From the NCBI GenBank assembly GCA_964654135.1, contig CAZZHV010000020.1:1-19962 (forward strand): a stretch of DNA of 19,962 nt. Direction: 5' to 3'. Below the pieces are notes generated by a model, which was given only the letters and a program-made list of their open reading frames with translations, made no database searches and was not told where the DNA came from. Source of the stretch: CAMLQK01 sp964654135 (GTDB lineage: Bacteria > Patescibacteriota > Saccharimonadia > Saccharimonadales > UBA4665). Positions 6,900 through 14,334 of this stretch are shown in pieces. Both the position numbers and the translations under genes were made by a program. How positions within the stretch are numbered: position 1 is the first letter of the stretch; every line of letters starts with the position of its first letter.

Positions 6900-8300
6900 C
6901 TAGAGCAGTTCTAGTTCTGAGGCCAACGGCCACGTGTTAAATACACAGCCCTTGAGGTCGATTGACTGCTGCATCATGACCGGCGCAGGCTGGCCGGCGC
7001 CTGGACATGTTGGGTTATCACGAAAGCCCAAACGGTGCCCAGTTTCGTGATTAATAATAAGTAATCTGTAGGTTTCAAGGTTTTGGCCAGTCTTTTTCCA
7101 TGGATCAGTAGCATAAAGCCAACGATCGTTATTAACGATGACGCTGTTGCCGACCTGACAGTTGTAGTAGTTGTCACATATAGCGCCATAACTTGTCATA
7201 AGGTTTGGCGCAGCAATTACTACCTTATACTCACAACCCGAAGCGACATGTTTGAAGGCTATTTTACCGTTATTGTTCCAGCCACGGGCATCCGAGTAAG
7301 TAGCAGCCAATTTCCCAATAAGATCGTCTAGTTCATTGGCGGGGACGCCATTCACTGCCGTGCAGTAGGTACGCACAACGCTTGCGCCAGCAGGTGAAAC
7401 AGTAAAGTTAGTGGCCAAATTACGGCCCAATACATACTTAGTTGCAACAATAAGGTCGCTGCGGTTAGCGGCACTAATGCCCAATTTCTTGGCTGTAGCA
7501 TCAATGTAAGTACCGAGCTTATCGTCCGATAGGCTCATAGTTTGACCATCGTGCACGTACCAGGCGACCATATCGGTCGCTGTCGGAACAACTTTTTGTC
7601 CGCCATAGTTGAGCGTTATTCTAGTAGTAAGTTGCTTTTTGAGCCCTGCAAGCTGACTCGTTAAATCACCGTTATTGCTACCTGGCTCGAGCGCCGTCAC
7701 CAGCACACTAACATGTGTTTTACCCACCGCAACTTGCTTAACAATAGCCTCCGCTGAGCTATCTATATTAAGAGCATAGCCAGTTGTCGCCTGTTCAACT
7801 GCAAAAGTGTCGCCCTGTACCGTAACGCGCTTATCGGTCGTTGGCCGAGAAAAAGTAGACTGCAGCGACGTGAGCGTATTGGTTAGTTTTTGGTTGTTGT
7901 GAGATAGCACAACAGATACATCGTGGGATCCAAAAATTGAGACGATCGGCAAAAAGGGCTTCGATGTCTTTAGATTAGCTACACTCTTTTTCCAGTCGAC
8001 ACTCATACCAAGATCAGCCGTAGCAACTGTTTTATGTGCTCCGTCTTTCTGAAGCGTGACCGCATCTGGCAAGAATTCTTGTGAGGGCATTTCTGCGACT
8101 GCGCTATACGTCTTACCGCCAACAGGCACGCCCGCTAACGTGTATTTTGGCAGCACTTTACCGCTGTAAGCAACAGCCATAATAATATTAGCCAACACAA
8201 AAATACTAAACAGGCTTACAGCAGAATATACGGCAACGCGCCACTTTTTAGAGTGACCGCCTGTTCGCTTGCCGAACTGTCGGTGATTAATGACGTTCAT
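6900..8300 (-). CDS. Membrane-anchored putative zinc metalloprotease with DUF3152-like domain
   Basis: A 466-residue protein. A basic N-terminus precedes one transmembrane helix (about residues 21-45), so the bulk is predicted to lie outside the membrane. Residues about 55-230 look like repeated beta-rich modules of the kind found N-terminal to VanW-like proteins (putative peptidoglycan-binding); this is inference. The C-terminal ~170 residues match the DUF3152 pattern as I know it: I-I-N-H-E-T-G-H-R-L-G-F-R-D, then C-P-G-A-G, A-P-V-M-M-Q-Q and G-C-V-F-N-T-W-P. The site is HExxHxxGxxD with H418, E419, H422 and D428, a zinc-binding pattern with Asp as third ligand. Six cysteines lie in the outer part, suitable for disulfides. 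DUF3152 is typical of Actinobacteria, the usual hosts of Saccharibacteria. Protease activity is inferred, not shown. Confidence 0.8.
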   Translation of the reverse strand: MNVINHRQFGKRTGGHSKKWRVAVYSAVSLFSIFVLANIIMAVAYSGKVLPKYTLAGVPVGGKTYSAVAEMPSQEFLPDAVTLQKDGAHKTVATADLGMSVDWKKSVANLKTSKPFLPIVSIFGSHDVSVVLSHNNQKLTNTLTSLQSTFSRPTTDKRVTVQGDTFAVEQATTGYALNIDSSAEAIVKQVAVGKTHVSVLVTALEPGSNNGDLTSQLAGLKKQLTTRITLNYGGQKVVPTATDMVAWYVHDGQTMSLSDDKLGTYIDATAKKLGISAANRSDLIVATKYVLGRNLATNFTVSPAGASVVRTYCTAVNGVPANELDDLIGKLAATYSDARGWNNNGKIAFKHVASGCEYKVVIAAPNLMTSYGAICDNYYNCQVGNSVIVNNDRWLYATDPWKKTGQNLETYRLLIINHETGHRLGFRDNPTCPGAGQPAPVMMQQSIDLKGCVFNTWPLASELELL

Positions 8301-8313
8301 GATACTTGTGTTT

Positions 8314-8342
8314 AGTATACACGCGGCCAGTTTACCTGGCTA
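8314..8342 (-). promoter_or_regulatory. Candidate promoter of the DUF3152-like gene
   Basis: TATACT (8314-8319) lies 13 nt before the ATG at 8300, with TAGCCA (8337-8342) 17 nt upstream as a weak -35 overlapping the uvrB stop. This predicts a leader of only about 6 nt and no room for a Shine-Dalgarno. Confidence 0.45.
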
Positions 8343-10310
8343 CTTGTTCATTTTCTGCTTTATATCATTGATGATATCGCGGAGCTCCGCAGCTTTTTCG
8401 AATTCAAGATTAGCAGAGGCAAGATCCATTTGTGCCGACAAATCCTTAAGCAAAGACTTGTACTCATCAACTGGAATCTTATTGAGGTTGAGCTTGGCGG
8501 TCTTGGCTTCTTGCGGCAAGTCGGGGCGCATACCCTTGTCGATAACCTTGCTCACGCCAGTTGGCGTAATACCATGTTCGGTATTGTAAGCCTCTTGAAT
8601 TTTACGACGTCGCGTTGTCTCGTCGAGTGTGCGTTTCATGCTATCCGTAATACGATCTCCGTACATAACAACGCGGCCTTCGACGTGTCGAGCGGCACGA
8701 CCAACGGTCTGGATAAGTGCTGGCGCACTGCGCAAGAAACCTTCTTTGTCGGCATCCAAAATAGCTACAAGACTTACCTCTGGCAGGTCCAAGCCTTCGC
8801 GGAGCAAGTTAATGCCAATAAGTACGTCATATACGCCAAGACGCAAGTCGCGCAGAATGTCGGTGCGGTCCAAAGTATCGACGTCACTGTGCAAATATGC
8901 GACCTTAATATTGAGCTCCTTGAGATAATCCGTAAGGTCTTCGGACATACGTTTTGTGAGCGTCGTTACCAAAACGCGCTCGTGCTTAGCAATAGTTTTG
9001 CGAATTTCGCCAATAAGGTCATCAATCTGGCCTTCGATTGGTCGAATCTCGATAGGTGGATCGAGCAATCCGGTTGGACGAATAACCTGCTGGGCAGGTT
9101 CAGGACTACGCGTTAGTTCATATTCGGCTGGCGTAGCTGAGACGTAAATGGCTTTGTTGACATGCTTTTCGAACTCGATAAAAGTTAGCGGCCGGTTGTC
9201 GAGCGCGCTTGGCAAACGAAAACCATATTCTACAAGTGATTCTTTACGCGCACGGTCGCCGTTGTACATACCCCGCACCTGGGGCACGGTCATGTGAGAT
9301 TCATCAATCAGCAATAGGTAGTCGTCTGGGAAATAGTCGAGCAATGTTGCCGGCTGTTCGCCTGGCTCGCGATTCGTTAGATACCGTGAATAGTTTTCGA
9401 TACCCTTCACAAAACCAGTTTCTTCAAGCATTTCCAGATCAAAACGAGTACGCTGTTCCAAGCGCTGAGCCTCAAGTAGCTTACCGTCGCGACGGAACTG
9501 CGCAAGACGTTCTTCGAGCTCTTTCTCAATATGGCCAAGAGCAACCTTTAGTTTGTCATATGGAGTCACATAGTGTGAGCCCGGGAAGACCGTAAGTGAG
9601 TCAGGTTTACCTAAAATTTCACCAGTAAGTGGATCGATCTTAATAATACGATCAATTTCGTCGCCAAAAAACTCAACACGGTACGCAAGTTCTTCGCTAG
9701 CCGGGAAAATATCAACAACATCTCCACGAACACGGAATGTGCTACGGTGAAAATCCAAATCGTTGCGCTGATACTGAATATCGGTCAACTGACGAAGCAG
9801 CTTGTCGCGGACACGACGCTCACCTACTTTAAGTTTAATGGACAGGCCGTCGTAATCTTCTACCGAACCAATACCATAAATACAGCTCACGCTGGCAATA
9901 ATAATAACGTCTTCGCGTGACAGCAACGAGTCGGTTGCGGCGTGACGTAAACGATCAATCTCTTCGTTGATCTGTGAGTCCTTCTCGATATAGGTGTCAG
10001 AGCGTGGAATATACGCTTCTGGCTGGTAATAATCGAAGTAGCTCACAAAGTAGTGCACGGCATTGTCGGGGAAGAATTTACGAAATTCTTCGTACAGCTG
10101 AGCAGCCAATGTCTTGTTATGACAGAGCACCAATGTTGGCTTTTGCACATTCTGGATAATGTTAGCCATCGTGAATGTCTTACCCGAGCCGGTCACACCA
10201 AGCAGTGTTTGGTGTTTTTCGCCCTTAGCAAGGCCTTCAGTTAGCTGAGCAATCGCTTTTGGCTGATCACCTGTTGGCTTATAGTCGCTTTTCAAGACAA
10301 ACTTGTTCAT
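8340..10310 (-). CDS. uvrB: Excinuclease ABC subunit B
   Basis: The helicase-like damage-verification subunit of nucleotide excision repair. It carries Walker A GVTGSGKT (residues 38-45), the aromatic beta-hairpin region YFVSYFDYYQPEAYIP (about 87-102), Walker B D-E-S-H, and motif VI Q-T-V-G-R-A-A-R-H. A C-terminal UVR motif for UvrA/UvrC contact (L-E-F-E-K-A-A-E-L-R-D-I) completes it. The length from the chosen start is 656 aa, normal for UvrB. The frame is open upstream to an ATG at 10394, but the family begins at F-x-L-x-S-x-Y-x-P-x-G-D-Q-P, so MNKFVLKSDY at 10310 (or the adjacent ATG at 10313) is right. TACAAT ends 6 nt before the 10310 ATG with no Shine-Dalgarno, again suggesting a leaderless mRNA. 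Confidence 0.96.
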   Translation of the reverse strand: MNKFVLKSDYKPTGDQPKAIAQLTEGLAKGEKHQTLLGVTGSGKTFTMANIIQNVQKPTLVLCHNKTLAAQLYEEFRKFFPDNAVHYFVSYFDYYQPEAYIPRSDTYIEKDSQINEEIDRLRHAATDSLLSREDVIIIASVSCIYGIGSVEDYDGLSIKLKVGERRVRDKLLRQLTDIQYQRNDLDFHRSTFRVRGDVVDIFPASEELAYRVEFFGDEIDRIIKIDPLTGEILGKPDSLTVFPGSHYVTPYDKLKVALGHIEKELEERLAQFRRDGKLLEAQRLEQRTRFDLEMLEETGFVKGIENYSRYLTNREPGEQPATLLDYFPDDYLLLIDESHMTVPQVRGMYNGDRARKESLVEYGFRLPSALDNRPLTFIEFEKHVNKAIYVSATPAEYELTRSPEPAQQVIRPTGLLDPPIEIRPIEGQIDDLIGEIRKTIAKHERVLVTTLTKRMSEDLTDYLKELNIKVAYLHSDVDTLDRTDILRDLRLGVYDVLIGINLLREGLDLPEVSLVAILDADKEGFLRSAPALIQTVGRAARHVEGRVVMYGDRITDSMKRTLDETTRRRKIQEAYNTEHGITPTGVSKVIDKGMRPDLPQEAKTAKLNLNKIPVDEYKSLLKDLSAQMDLASANLEFEKAAELRDIINDIKQKMNK

Positions 10311-10316
10311 CATATT

Positions 10317-10322
10317 ATTGTA
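10317..10322 (-). promoter_or_regulatory. uvrB -10 element, predicted leaderless
   Basis: TACAAT on the minus strand ends 6 nt before the ATG at 10310 (3 nt before the tandem ATG at 10313). No convincing -35 is visible 16-18 nt upstream. It lies in the 74-bp divergent region shared with the first GNAT gene. Confidence 0.5.
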
Positions 10323-10346
10323 CAACACCTCTGGCGATAGAGCTAC

Positions 10347-10375
10347 TTGCCTTAGAAACCCGAGCATACTACAAT
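10347..10375 (+). promoter_or_regulatory. Promoter of the GNAT gene pair
   Basis: TTGCCT (10347-10352), 17 nt, TACAAT (10370-10375), then 9 nt to the ATG at 10385. The predicted leader is only 2-3 nt. It is divergent from the uvrB promoter. Confidence 0.6.
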
Positions 10376-10384
10376 TTGACGCAA

Positions 10385-10972
10385 ATGCGAGCAAACTATG
10401 AAGAGCTTGGAGTAGCTGTAGAGCCGGCAGATTTTCGTGATCTACTAGGCATTGTAAACGTTCATGCTGAAACCTTTATCGACACCTATCATACCGAGGG
10501 TATCTACGTTTTTCCTCCCGAGAGCCCACAACACCTCACCAGAGATATGCTCGAGCGATTTGTATATAAGTCAGACTTTCTAGAGCGCAAGGTTCATAGC
10601 TGGCAGCAGCGTATCGAGGCGCAATCACCAGAGCAAGAGGTGCTTGTTGCTCGCCATAATGAGAAAATTGTTGGGTTCAGCTATAGTTCATTCGAAGGAG
10701 AAGAAGGTGTCTTAGGCTCTCTTTCCATCCTCCCCGACTATCAGCGACGATACCTCGGACAAGCACTACTTCGCAGGCTCTTAGACCAGTCCAGCCAAAG
10801 ACCGGTTAACCTGGACGTCGTCTTAAACACGCCGGCCGTTGGATTTTATGAACATTTTGGCTTCAAGAAGACCGACGCGCTACCTCAAGAAGAATGCCCC
10901 GAGATGAAACCTGGCAAATGGCTACAACTGCTACACATGGTCCGTACTGGCGAAGTCGTGGAGCCACATTAG
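10385..10972 (+). CDS. GNAT-family N-acetyltransferase (copy 1)
   Basis: A 195-residue GNAT fold protein, an acetyl-CoA dependent acyltransferase of unknown substrate. The central core includes V-L-V-A-R-H-N-E-K-I-V-G-F-S (beta 2-3), then L-G-S-L-S-I-L-P-D-Y-Q-R-R-Y-L-G-Q-A-L-L, where R-x-x-G-x-A is the acetyl-CoA pyrophosphate loop. The end N-T-P-A-V-G-F-Y-E-H-F-G-F-K-K is the usual motif B. The frame is open further left to 10259, but that would overlap uvrB and its promoter; the ATG at 10385 (MRANYEELG) fits the promoter and the family. It is followed after 2 nt by a second GNAT gene with a similar layout. Confidence 0.88.
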   Translation: MRANYEELGVAVEPADFRDLLGIVNVHAETFIDTYHTEGIYVFPPESPQHLTRDMLERFVYKSDFLERKVHSWQQRIEAQSPEQEVLVARHNEKIVGFSYSSFEGEEGVLGSLSILPDYQRRYLGQALLRRLLDQSSQRPVNLDVVLNTPAVGFYEHFGFKKTDALPQEECPEMKPGKWLQLLHMVRTGEVVEPH

Positions 10973-10974
10973 TC

Positions 10975-11529
10975 ATGATCGAGCAACATGCTACGGCTAT
11001 TACTCTTGAGGAGGCAGTCATTGGCGACGCCGCTGAAATAACTGCAGTACATATTGATGCAGAGAGGAGCATCTACCCGGACGTAGAGAGTCATCACGCA
11101 CTCCCTACCCTTGAAGAAATAGAAGAGTATCATGCTGAGGGCAACTTCGCAGAACGCTGGCGCAAGTCTCACGAACGCGAAATCTTCTATGAACCGCATA
11201 AAAGCGTCCAAGTAGCGCGGCTTGGCAGAACAATCGTTGGCTTCAGTACGTACGACTCGCAGATCAGTTGGCTTAACAGCCTGTATGTGGCGCCCGAATA
11301 CCAAGGTTTCGGCATTGGGTCCAGACTCTTAAAGAGCTGTCTACACGCGGCCGGGCCAAATCCGACCAAGCTTCTGACAGTTGAACATAGTAACGCTGTT
11401 GGTTTCTATCGGCAGCATGGCTTTATTTCTGGTGAATCTGCCCCCAAGGGTCGCCAGACGAGAGTCAACAGCGCGAGTCACATACCTCTTATAGGCATGA
11501 TCTATATACCAGAGACTACTGCTGCTTGA
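10975..11529 (+). CDS. GNAT-family N-acetyltransferase (copy 2)
   Basis: A 184-residue GNAT protein starting MIEQHATAITLEEAV. Core: V-Q-V-A-R-L-G-R-T-I-V-G-F-S-T-Y, then L-N-S-L-Y-V-A-P-E-Y-Q-G-F-G-I-G-S-R-L-L with the full Q-x-x-G-x-G acetyl-CoA loop, and N-A-V-G-F-Y-R-Q-H-G-F at the end. It shares the overall plan with copy 1, including I-V-G-F-S and AVGFY-x-x-x-GF, so the two probably arose by an old duplication; the substrate is unknown. An upstream in-frame ATG at 10894 would lie within copy 1 and is not used here. A weak GGAG is 11 nt upstream. The 3' end overlaps the converging pilin-like gene by 14 bp and ends in TGA. Confidence 0.87.
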   Translation: MIEQHATAITLEEAVIGDAAEITAVHIDAERSIYPDVESHHALPTLEEIEEYHAEGNFAERWRKSHEREIFYEPHKSVQVARLGRTIVGFSTYDSQISWLNSLYVAPEYQGFGIGSRLLKSCLHAAGPNPTKLLTVEHSNAVGFYRQHGFISGESAPKGRQTRVNSASHIPLIGMIYIPETTAA

Positions 11530-12220
11530 TGGAACCGAGCATTTTGGTCATCTGACTAAATTCGTCGCTAAAGAGTTGCTGGCCATAGGTAGGTCCCGCT
11601 TTAAAGCCCGTAGCCCAGCAGAATGAACCAGTAAAGCTCAGATATTTACCGTTCTTAAGTTTGTAGCCGAACATTGAGTCGTCCTCTGTAGCAATTTTCA
11701 TTGCCGGGCAAGTGTTTTGTGCCTGTCCTGTTGCCAACGTTTGCGTCTTATTGTCTTCCCATATTTGTAAGCCATTATTAAGTGTTGTCACAATAGTGCC
11801 GTTCGGATACATTGGCCATGGCGAATCGCCGGGCGGCGTATCAGCAATAGCTAGATCACCACCAAAATTATTGAGCTTAACCGTATCTGCTGCTTCCTGG
11901 AAACGAATATGATCCTCGGTACCATCCAGCGTCGTTACTGGTTGACCGTTCTTAAAACCGGTAACAATCCAGCCTTTAAGATATTTCATTGTAAAGCCAC
12001 CTGTTTTTGAGGTGTACGTTGCATAAAGAAGCGGCGATAAATTTGTACTATCAGAGCTAGTACTTCCCGACTGGTTGGTAGAACTTGGTGTCGTTTTGGT
12101 AGCTTTGTGTTGATGAGCTTGCCAAAACAACAGACAGACGATGCCGAGGGCACCCACGAGACCCATCACAACCAGTGCGCCGAGAAGGCCAAAGCCCGCT
12201 TGATTACGTCGTATATGCAT
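11516..12220 (-). CDS. Pilin-like membrane protein with PsbP-like outer domain, lacking Glu5
   Basis: A 234-residue protein. The N-terminus MHIRRNQAG is followed by F-G-L-L-G-A-L-V-V-M-G-L-V-G-A-L-G-I-V, which mirrors the type IV prepilin pattern (basic leader, G, then a hydrophobic helix). However, position 5 after the putative cleavage site is Gly rather than Glu, as in some minor pilins. A Ser/Thr-rich linker (about residues 38-62) leads to an outer domain with Y-T-S-K-T-G-G-F-T-M-K-Y-L-K-G-W, a motif I associate with PsbP-like folds in CPR surface proteins. Two cysteines in the outer domain could form a disulfide. GAGG lies 7 nt from the ATG, inside the end of the upstream 52-aa gene, so the two are coupled. 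A role in a type IV pilus or surface complex is inferred. Confidence 0.65.
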   Translation of the reverse strand: MHIRRNQAGFGLLGALVVMGLVGALGIVCLLFWQAHQHKATKTTPSSTNQSGSTSSDSTNLSPLLYATYTSKTGGFTMKYLKGWIVTGFKNGQPVTTLDGTEDHIRFQEAADTVKLNNFGGDLAIADTPPGDSPWPMYPNGTIVTTLNNGLQIWEDNKTQTLATGQAQNTCPAMKIATEDDSMFGYKLKNGKYLSFTGSFCWATGFKAGPTYGQQLFSDEFSQMTKMLGSIKQQ

Positions 12221-12221
12221 A

Positions 12222-12380
12222 TTATTGCCTCGTGTTTATTTCTGTATTGTAAGGATGCGCTGAATCTTTGACTTTGCGAATCATCATCCAGCAACTAAAT
12301 CCTACGAAAATAAGAATCAATAATATAATACTTATTTCAAAAATCGTAACGCCTCGTTGATCTAGTTTAGCCACACCCAT
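12222..12380 (-). CDS. 52-aa type IV pilin-like protein
   Basis: A very short gene with a full prepilin-like signal: M-G-V-A-K-L-D-Q-R-G, then V-T-I-F-E at positions +1 to +5, then a hydrophobic helix I-S-I-I-L-L-I-L-I-F-V-G-F. Gly at -1 and Glu at +5 are the hallmarks for prepilin peptidase cleavage and pilus assembly. After the helix only about 25 mostly polar residues remain, so the mature protein would be almost all helix. GAGG lies 8 nt before the ATG, and its TAA stop is one base from the next ATG, so it is in an operon with the larger pilin-like gene. Good reading frame, signal and Shine-Dalgarno support a real gene; its role in pili is inferred. Confidence 0.72.
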   Translation of the reverse strand: MGVAKLDQRGVTIFEISIILLILIFVGFSCWMMIRKVKDSAHPYNTEINTRQ

Positions 12381-12398
12381 TGTCTATTCCTCGGTATT

Positions 12399-13055
12399 TT
12401 AGCCGGCGCGCGGCGTTGGACTCTGGTTAGATTCACGATGCAAGAACCAGTGCTCGTTGTGATCCTTAAGCTGCTTGTGGATGTCGGCATATTTCTCGTC
12501 GAGCATTGCAATAATGCGTTTTACGAGACGTTCTGGATTATCGTCATAAATTACCAAATCTCTATCTGGCGGTTCGAGCTTTTCCATAAGCCCAGGGATA
12601 AGATCTGCTGTACCACCGCTGCCGAGCAGTACGCCGCAAGGCATGCGAGCCTCGAGGGCAGAGGTAAATTCATGCAAACTGCCGAAACGACCGCCGACAG
12701 TAATTACTGCGTCGCTTGACTGCACGAGGTACAGGTCGCGCCCAACGTAGTTGAGGCCTGTAAAGTTGATAAAGTCAAAAACATCGTGCGGCAAACGGTA
12801 TTTGCGCAAGTGTTCGCGCAAGCTACTTGCTGGCGAAAAGCCAATACTTGTGCCACCGGCTTTTTTAGCGCCATACGCAGCATAATACGGCAGTCCAACA
12901 GTGGCGCCCGTAGTAAGAATGTGGTTTTCCTTAGCGATTGCTACACCAATGCGTTCAGCGAGTTCATGGGAGTCCTTAACGGTCTGCCCTGCAGCTGCGC
13001 CGGAAACACAGATTGAGTAACGTATATGTTTGAGGTCGTCGAGATCGTTTGTCAT
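12399..13055 (-). CDS. LOG/SLOG-family nucleotide-binding protein
   Basis: A 218-residue Rossmann-like protein of the LOG (lysine decarboxylase-like, TIGR00725/DPRA-SLOG) superfamily. It shows an S-I-C-V-S-G start, G-A-T-V-G-L-P-Y-Y-A (family T-G-G-x-x-G-x-M-x-A position), and D-A-V-I-T-V-G-G-R-F-G-S-L-H-E-F at about residues 115-130. The last segment stands for the family P-G-G-x-G-T-x-x-E. Known LOG proteins release free bases from nucleoside monophosphates, but many relatives have unproven roles, and the motif here departs from the active consensus (V-G-G-R-F-G-S). It is the first gene of a unit with the two pilin-like genes (18 nt to the next start). No Shine-Dalgarno; TACACT ends 7 nt before the ATG. 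Confidence 0.8.
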   Translation of the reverse strand: MTNDLDDLKHIRYSICVSGAAAGQTVKDSHELAERIGVAIAKENHILTTGATVGLPYYAAYGAKKAGGTSIGFSPASSLREHLRKYRLPHDVFDFINFTGLNYVGRDLYLVQSSDAVITVGGRFGSLHEFTSALEARMPCGVLLGSGGTADLIPGLMEKLEPPDRDLVIYDDNPERLVKRIIAMLDEKYADIHKQLKDHNEHWFLHRESNQSPTPRAG

Positions 13056-13062
13056 TGCTATA

Positions 13063-13068
13063 AGTGTA
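13063..13068 (-). promoter_or_regulatory. -10 element of LOG/pilin unit, predicted leaderless
   Basis: TACACT (minus strand) ends 7 nt before the ATG at 13055. The -35 region would fall inside the end of the 414-aa gene; TAGCAG at 13086-13091 is a poor match. Confidence 0.45.
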
Positions 13069-13080
13069 CCTAAAAATGCT

Positions 13081-14325
13081 CTATTCTGCTAATGCTAAAT
13101 CGGGTGATTCATCCACAAGTTCGTAGGATAATTGACGGCCGACGGCTTCTTCTAAGTTTTCCTGGTTTAAATACTTAAGCATGAGTTCATGCCAAATATT
13201 ATCGCGCAAGAAATGCACAATCCGATCTTGGAACGGCACATTATTATAATAGTTGAGAGCTACGTCAAGCATGTTAAAAGAAACAGGTTGTCCGTCATGC
13301 AACAGCGTGAGACTTTGTGTTCCCTGCCAAAACTTGAGTGCTGGCTCAAGCTGAGCCAAGATATCTTCGGCCTGTGCCCACGTAAGGTCATCGGGCTGCA
13401 CGTGTGGTTCGAATACTTCCGGATGATACGCATCCTGGAATTTTGCGTAGTAGCGATGAATAGTTCGCCACGTTACCTGCTGCCCAGCAAGCTTCGCCGA
13501 AACAGATGGTTCAATTTTGACAGCATCGCGAACCATTTCGCCAAAATGCGGCTTAACCTGCTGTAGTTTGGTGTATGAACTAAACGATCGGACGTCGTTC
13601 ATTGCGCTCAAAGAAAGTAGCAATGTAGTTACCGCCAAGCCCTCTGTACGACCTTCCATCGGCAACATGACAACAGTGCCTAGCTCTTTGAATGTCAGCA
13701 GGTTATGACGAGCTGTAGCAATAAAAGCTGCCGAAAGTTCATGCCACTTTTTGGATTGAGGCATACCAATATGCATAGGACGAACCTCAAAATCACTTGG
13801 GCTAAGGCTGGAATACTGTTCGTAAAAAGCCTTGCGCCATGTATTGGATTCAACCATAAATGCAGCGGCATACAAATGAGCAACTGGTTCGTGCTTGAGC
13901 ATAGATTCTACCGAACGATAACCGAGTTTTTTCATGGCAACTTTAGGAACTTTTTTCTTTAGCAGGCGTTTGGCTGCAGCAGCGCGCAGGGCAAAGCACT
14001 GCTTTGGCACTTCTGCTTGCTCTACCAAAGACTCGATAGCCGCCAAAATATCAACTGCCGTTGCCTCTGTTGGAATAGAAAGAACTGAACGAACGCGCAG
14101 GTCGTCGTGTTTAAGGCGTTCGTGCAAAGCGCTATACAGCTCCGGACCAGTCGTATCCTCTGGGTCTAAACCAAGTTCGGCAATTTTCTGGCGTGTGCGA
14201 GCCTGCAAATCGACACTCAAACGAATGTCCGCACTTGGCCGGCCGCTCGCCTCCTCGAGCTGCTGGATGCTTTGCGAAAATACCGGCTCCTCAGCCTGTA
14301 ACGCTAACGATAAGTATCGTGTCAT
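13081..14325 (-). CDS. Unrecognised 414-aa, mostly helical protein
   Basis: I do not recognise this family. The protein has no signal peptide or transmembrane segment and looks largely alpha-helical and soluble. Visible landmarks: an N-terminal acidic/helical part (1-110); a basic stretch with K-R-L-L-K-K-K-V-P-K and M-K-K-L-G-Y-R-S-V-E-S-M-L-K (about 135-165); a well-conserved-looking centre H-L-Y-A-A-A-F, S-K-K-W-H-E-L-S and a hydrophobic V-V-M-L-P-M; and a C-terminal part rich in Trp/Tyr with L-N-Y-Y-N-N-V-P-F and an acidic tail. The ATG has no Shine-Dalgarno and sits 9 nt after a TAATCT. It is transcribed away from the CDP-alcohol transferase gene and precedes the LOG/pilin unit by 25 bp. 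A cytoplasmic protein conserved within the lineage is likely; function unknown. Confidence 0.8.
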   Translation of the reverse strand: MTRYLSLALQAEEPVFSQSIQQLEEASGRPSADIRLSVDLQARTRQKIAELGLDPEDTTGPELYSALHERLKHDDLRVRSVLSIPTEATAVDILAAIESLVEQAEVPKQCFALRAAAAKRLLKKKVPKVAMKKLGYRSVESMLKHEPVAHLYAAAFMVESNTWRKAFYEQYSSLSPSDFEVRPMHIGMPQSKKWHELSAAFIATARHNLLTFKELGTVVMLPMEGRTEGLAVTTLLLSLSAMNDVRSFSSYTKLQQVKPHFGEMVRDAVKIEPSVSAKLAGQQVTWRTIHRYYAKFQDAYHPEVFEPHVQPDDLTWAQAEDILAQLEPALKFWQGTQSLTLLHDGQPVSFNMLDVALNYYNNVPFQDRIVHFLRDNIWHELMLKYLNQENLEEAVGRQLSYELVDESPDLALAE

Positions 14326-14334
14326 CTTGTTATC

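Noticed and set aside
8430..9116. A 228-codon open frame on the plus strand opposite uvrB
   Set aside because: It is a shadow of the highly conserved uvrB frame; the composition is not protein-like.
10259..10384. An N-terminal extension of the first GNAT protein
   Set aside because: It would overlap the uvrB 5' end and the GNAT promoter itself; the ATG at 10385 fits the promoter and the fold.
10311..10394. An N-terminal extension of uvrB by 28 residues
   Set aside because: The family starts at F-x-L-x-S-x-Y-x-P-x-G-D-Q-P; the extension would run through the -10 element and past the divergent GNAT start.
10894..10974. An N-terminal extension of the second GNAT protein
   Set aside because: It would be read within the first GNAT gene in another frame; the ATG at 10975, 2 nt after its stop, is natural.
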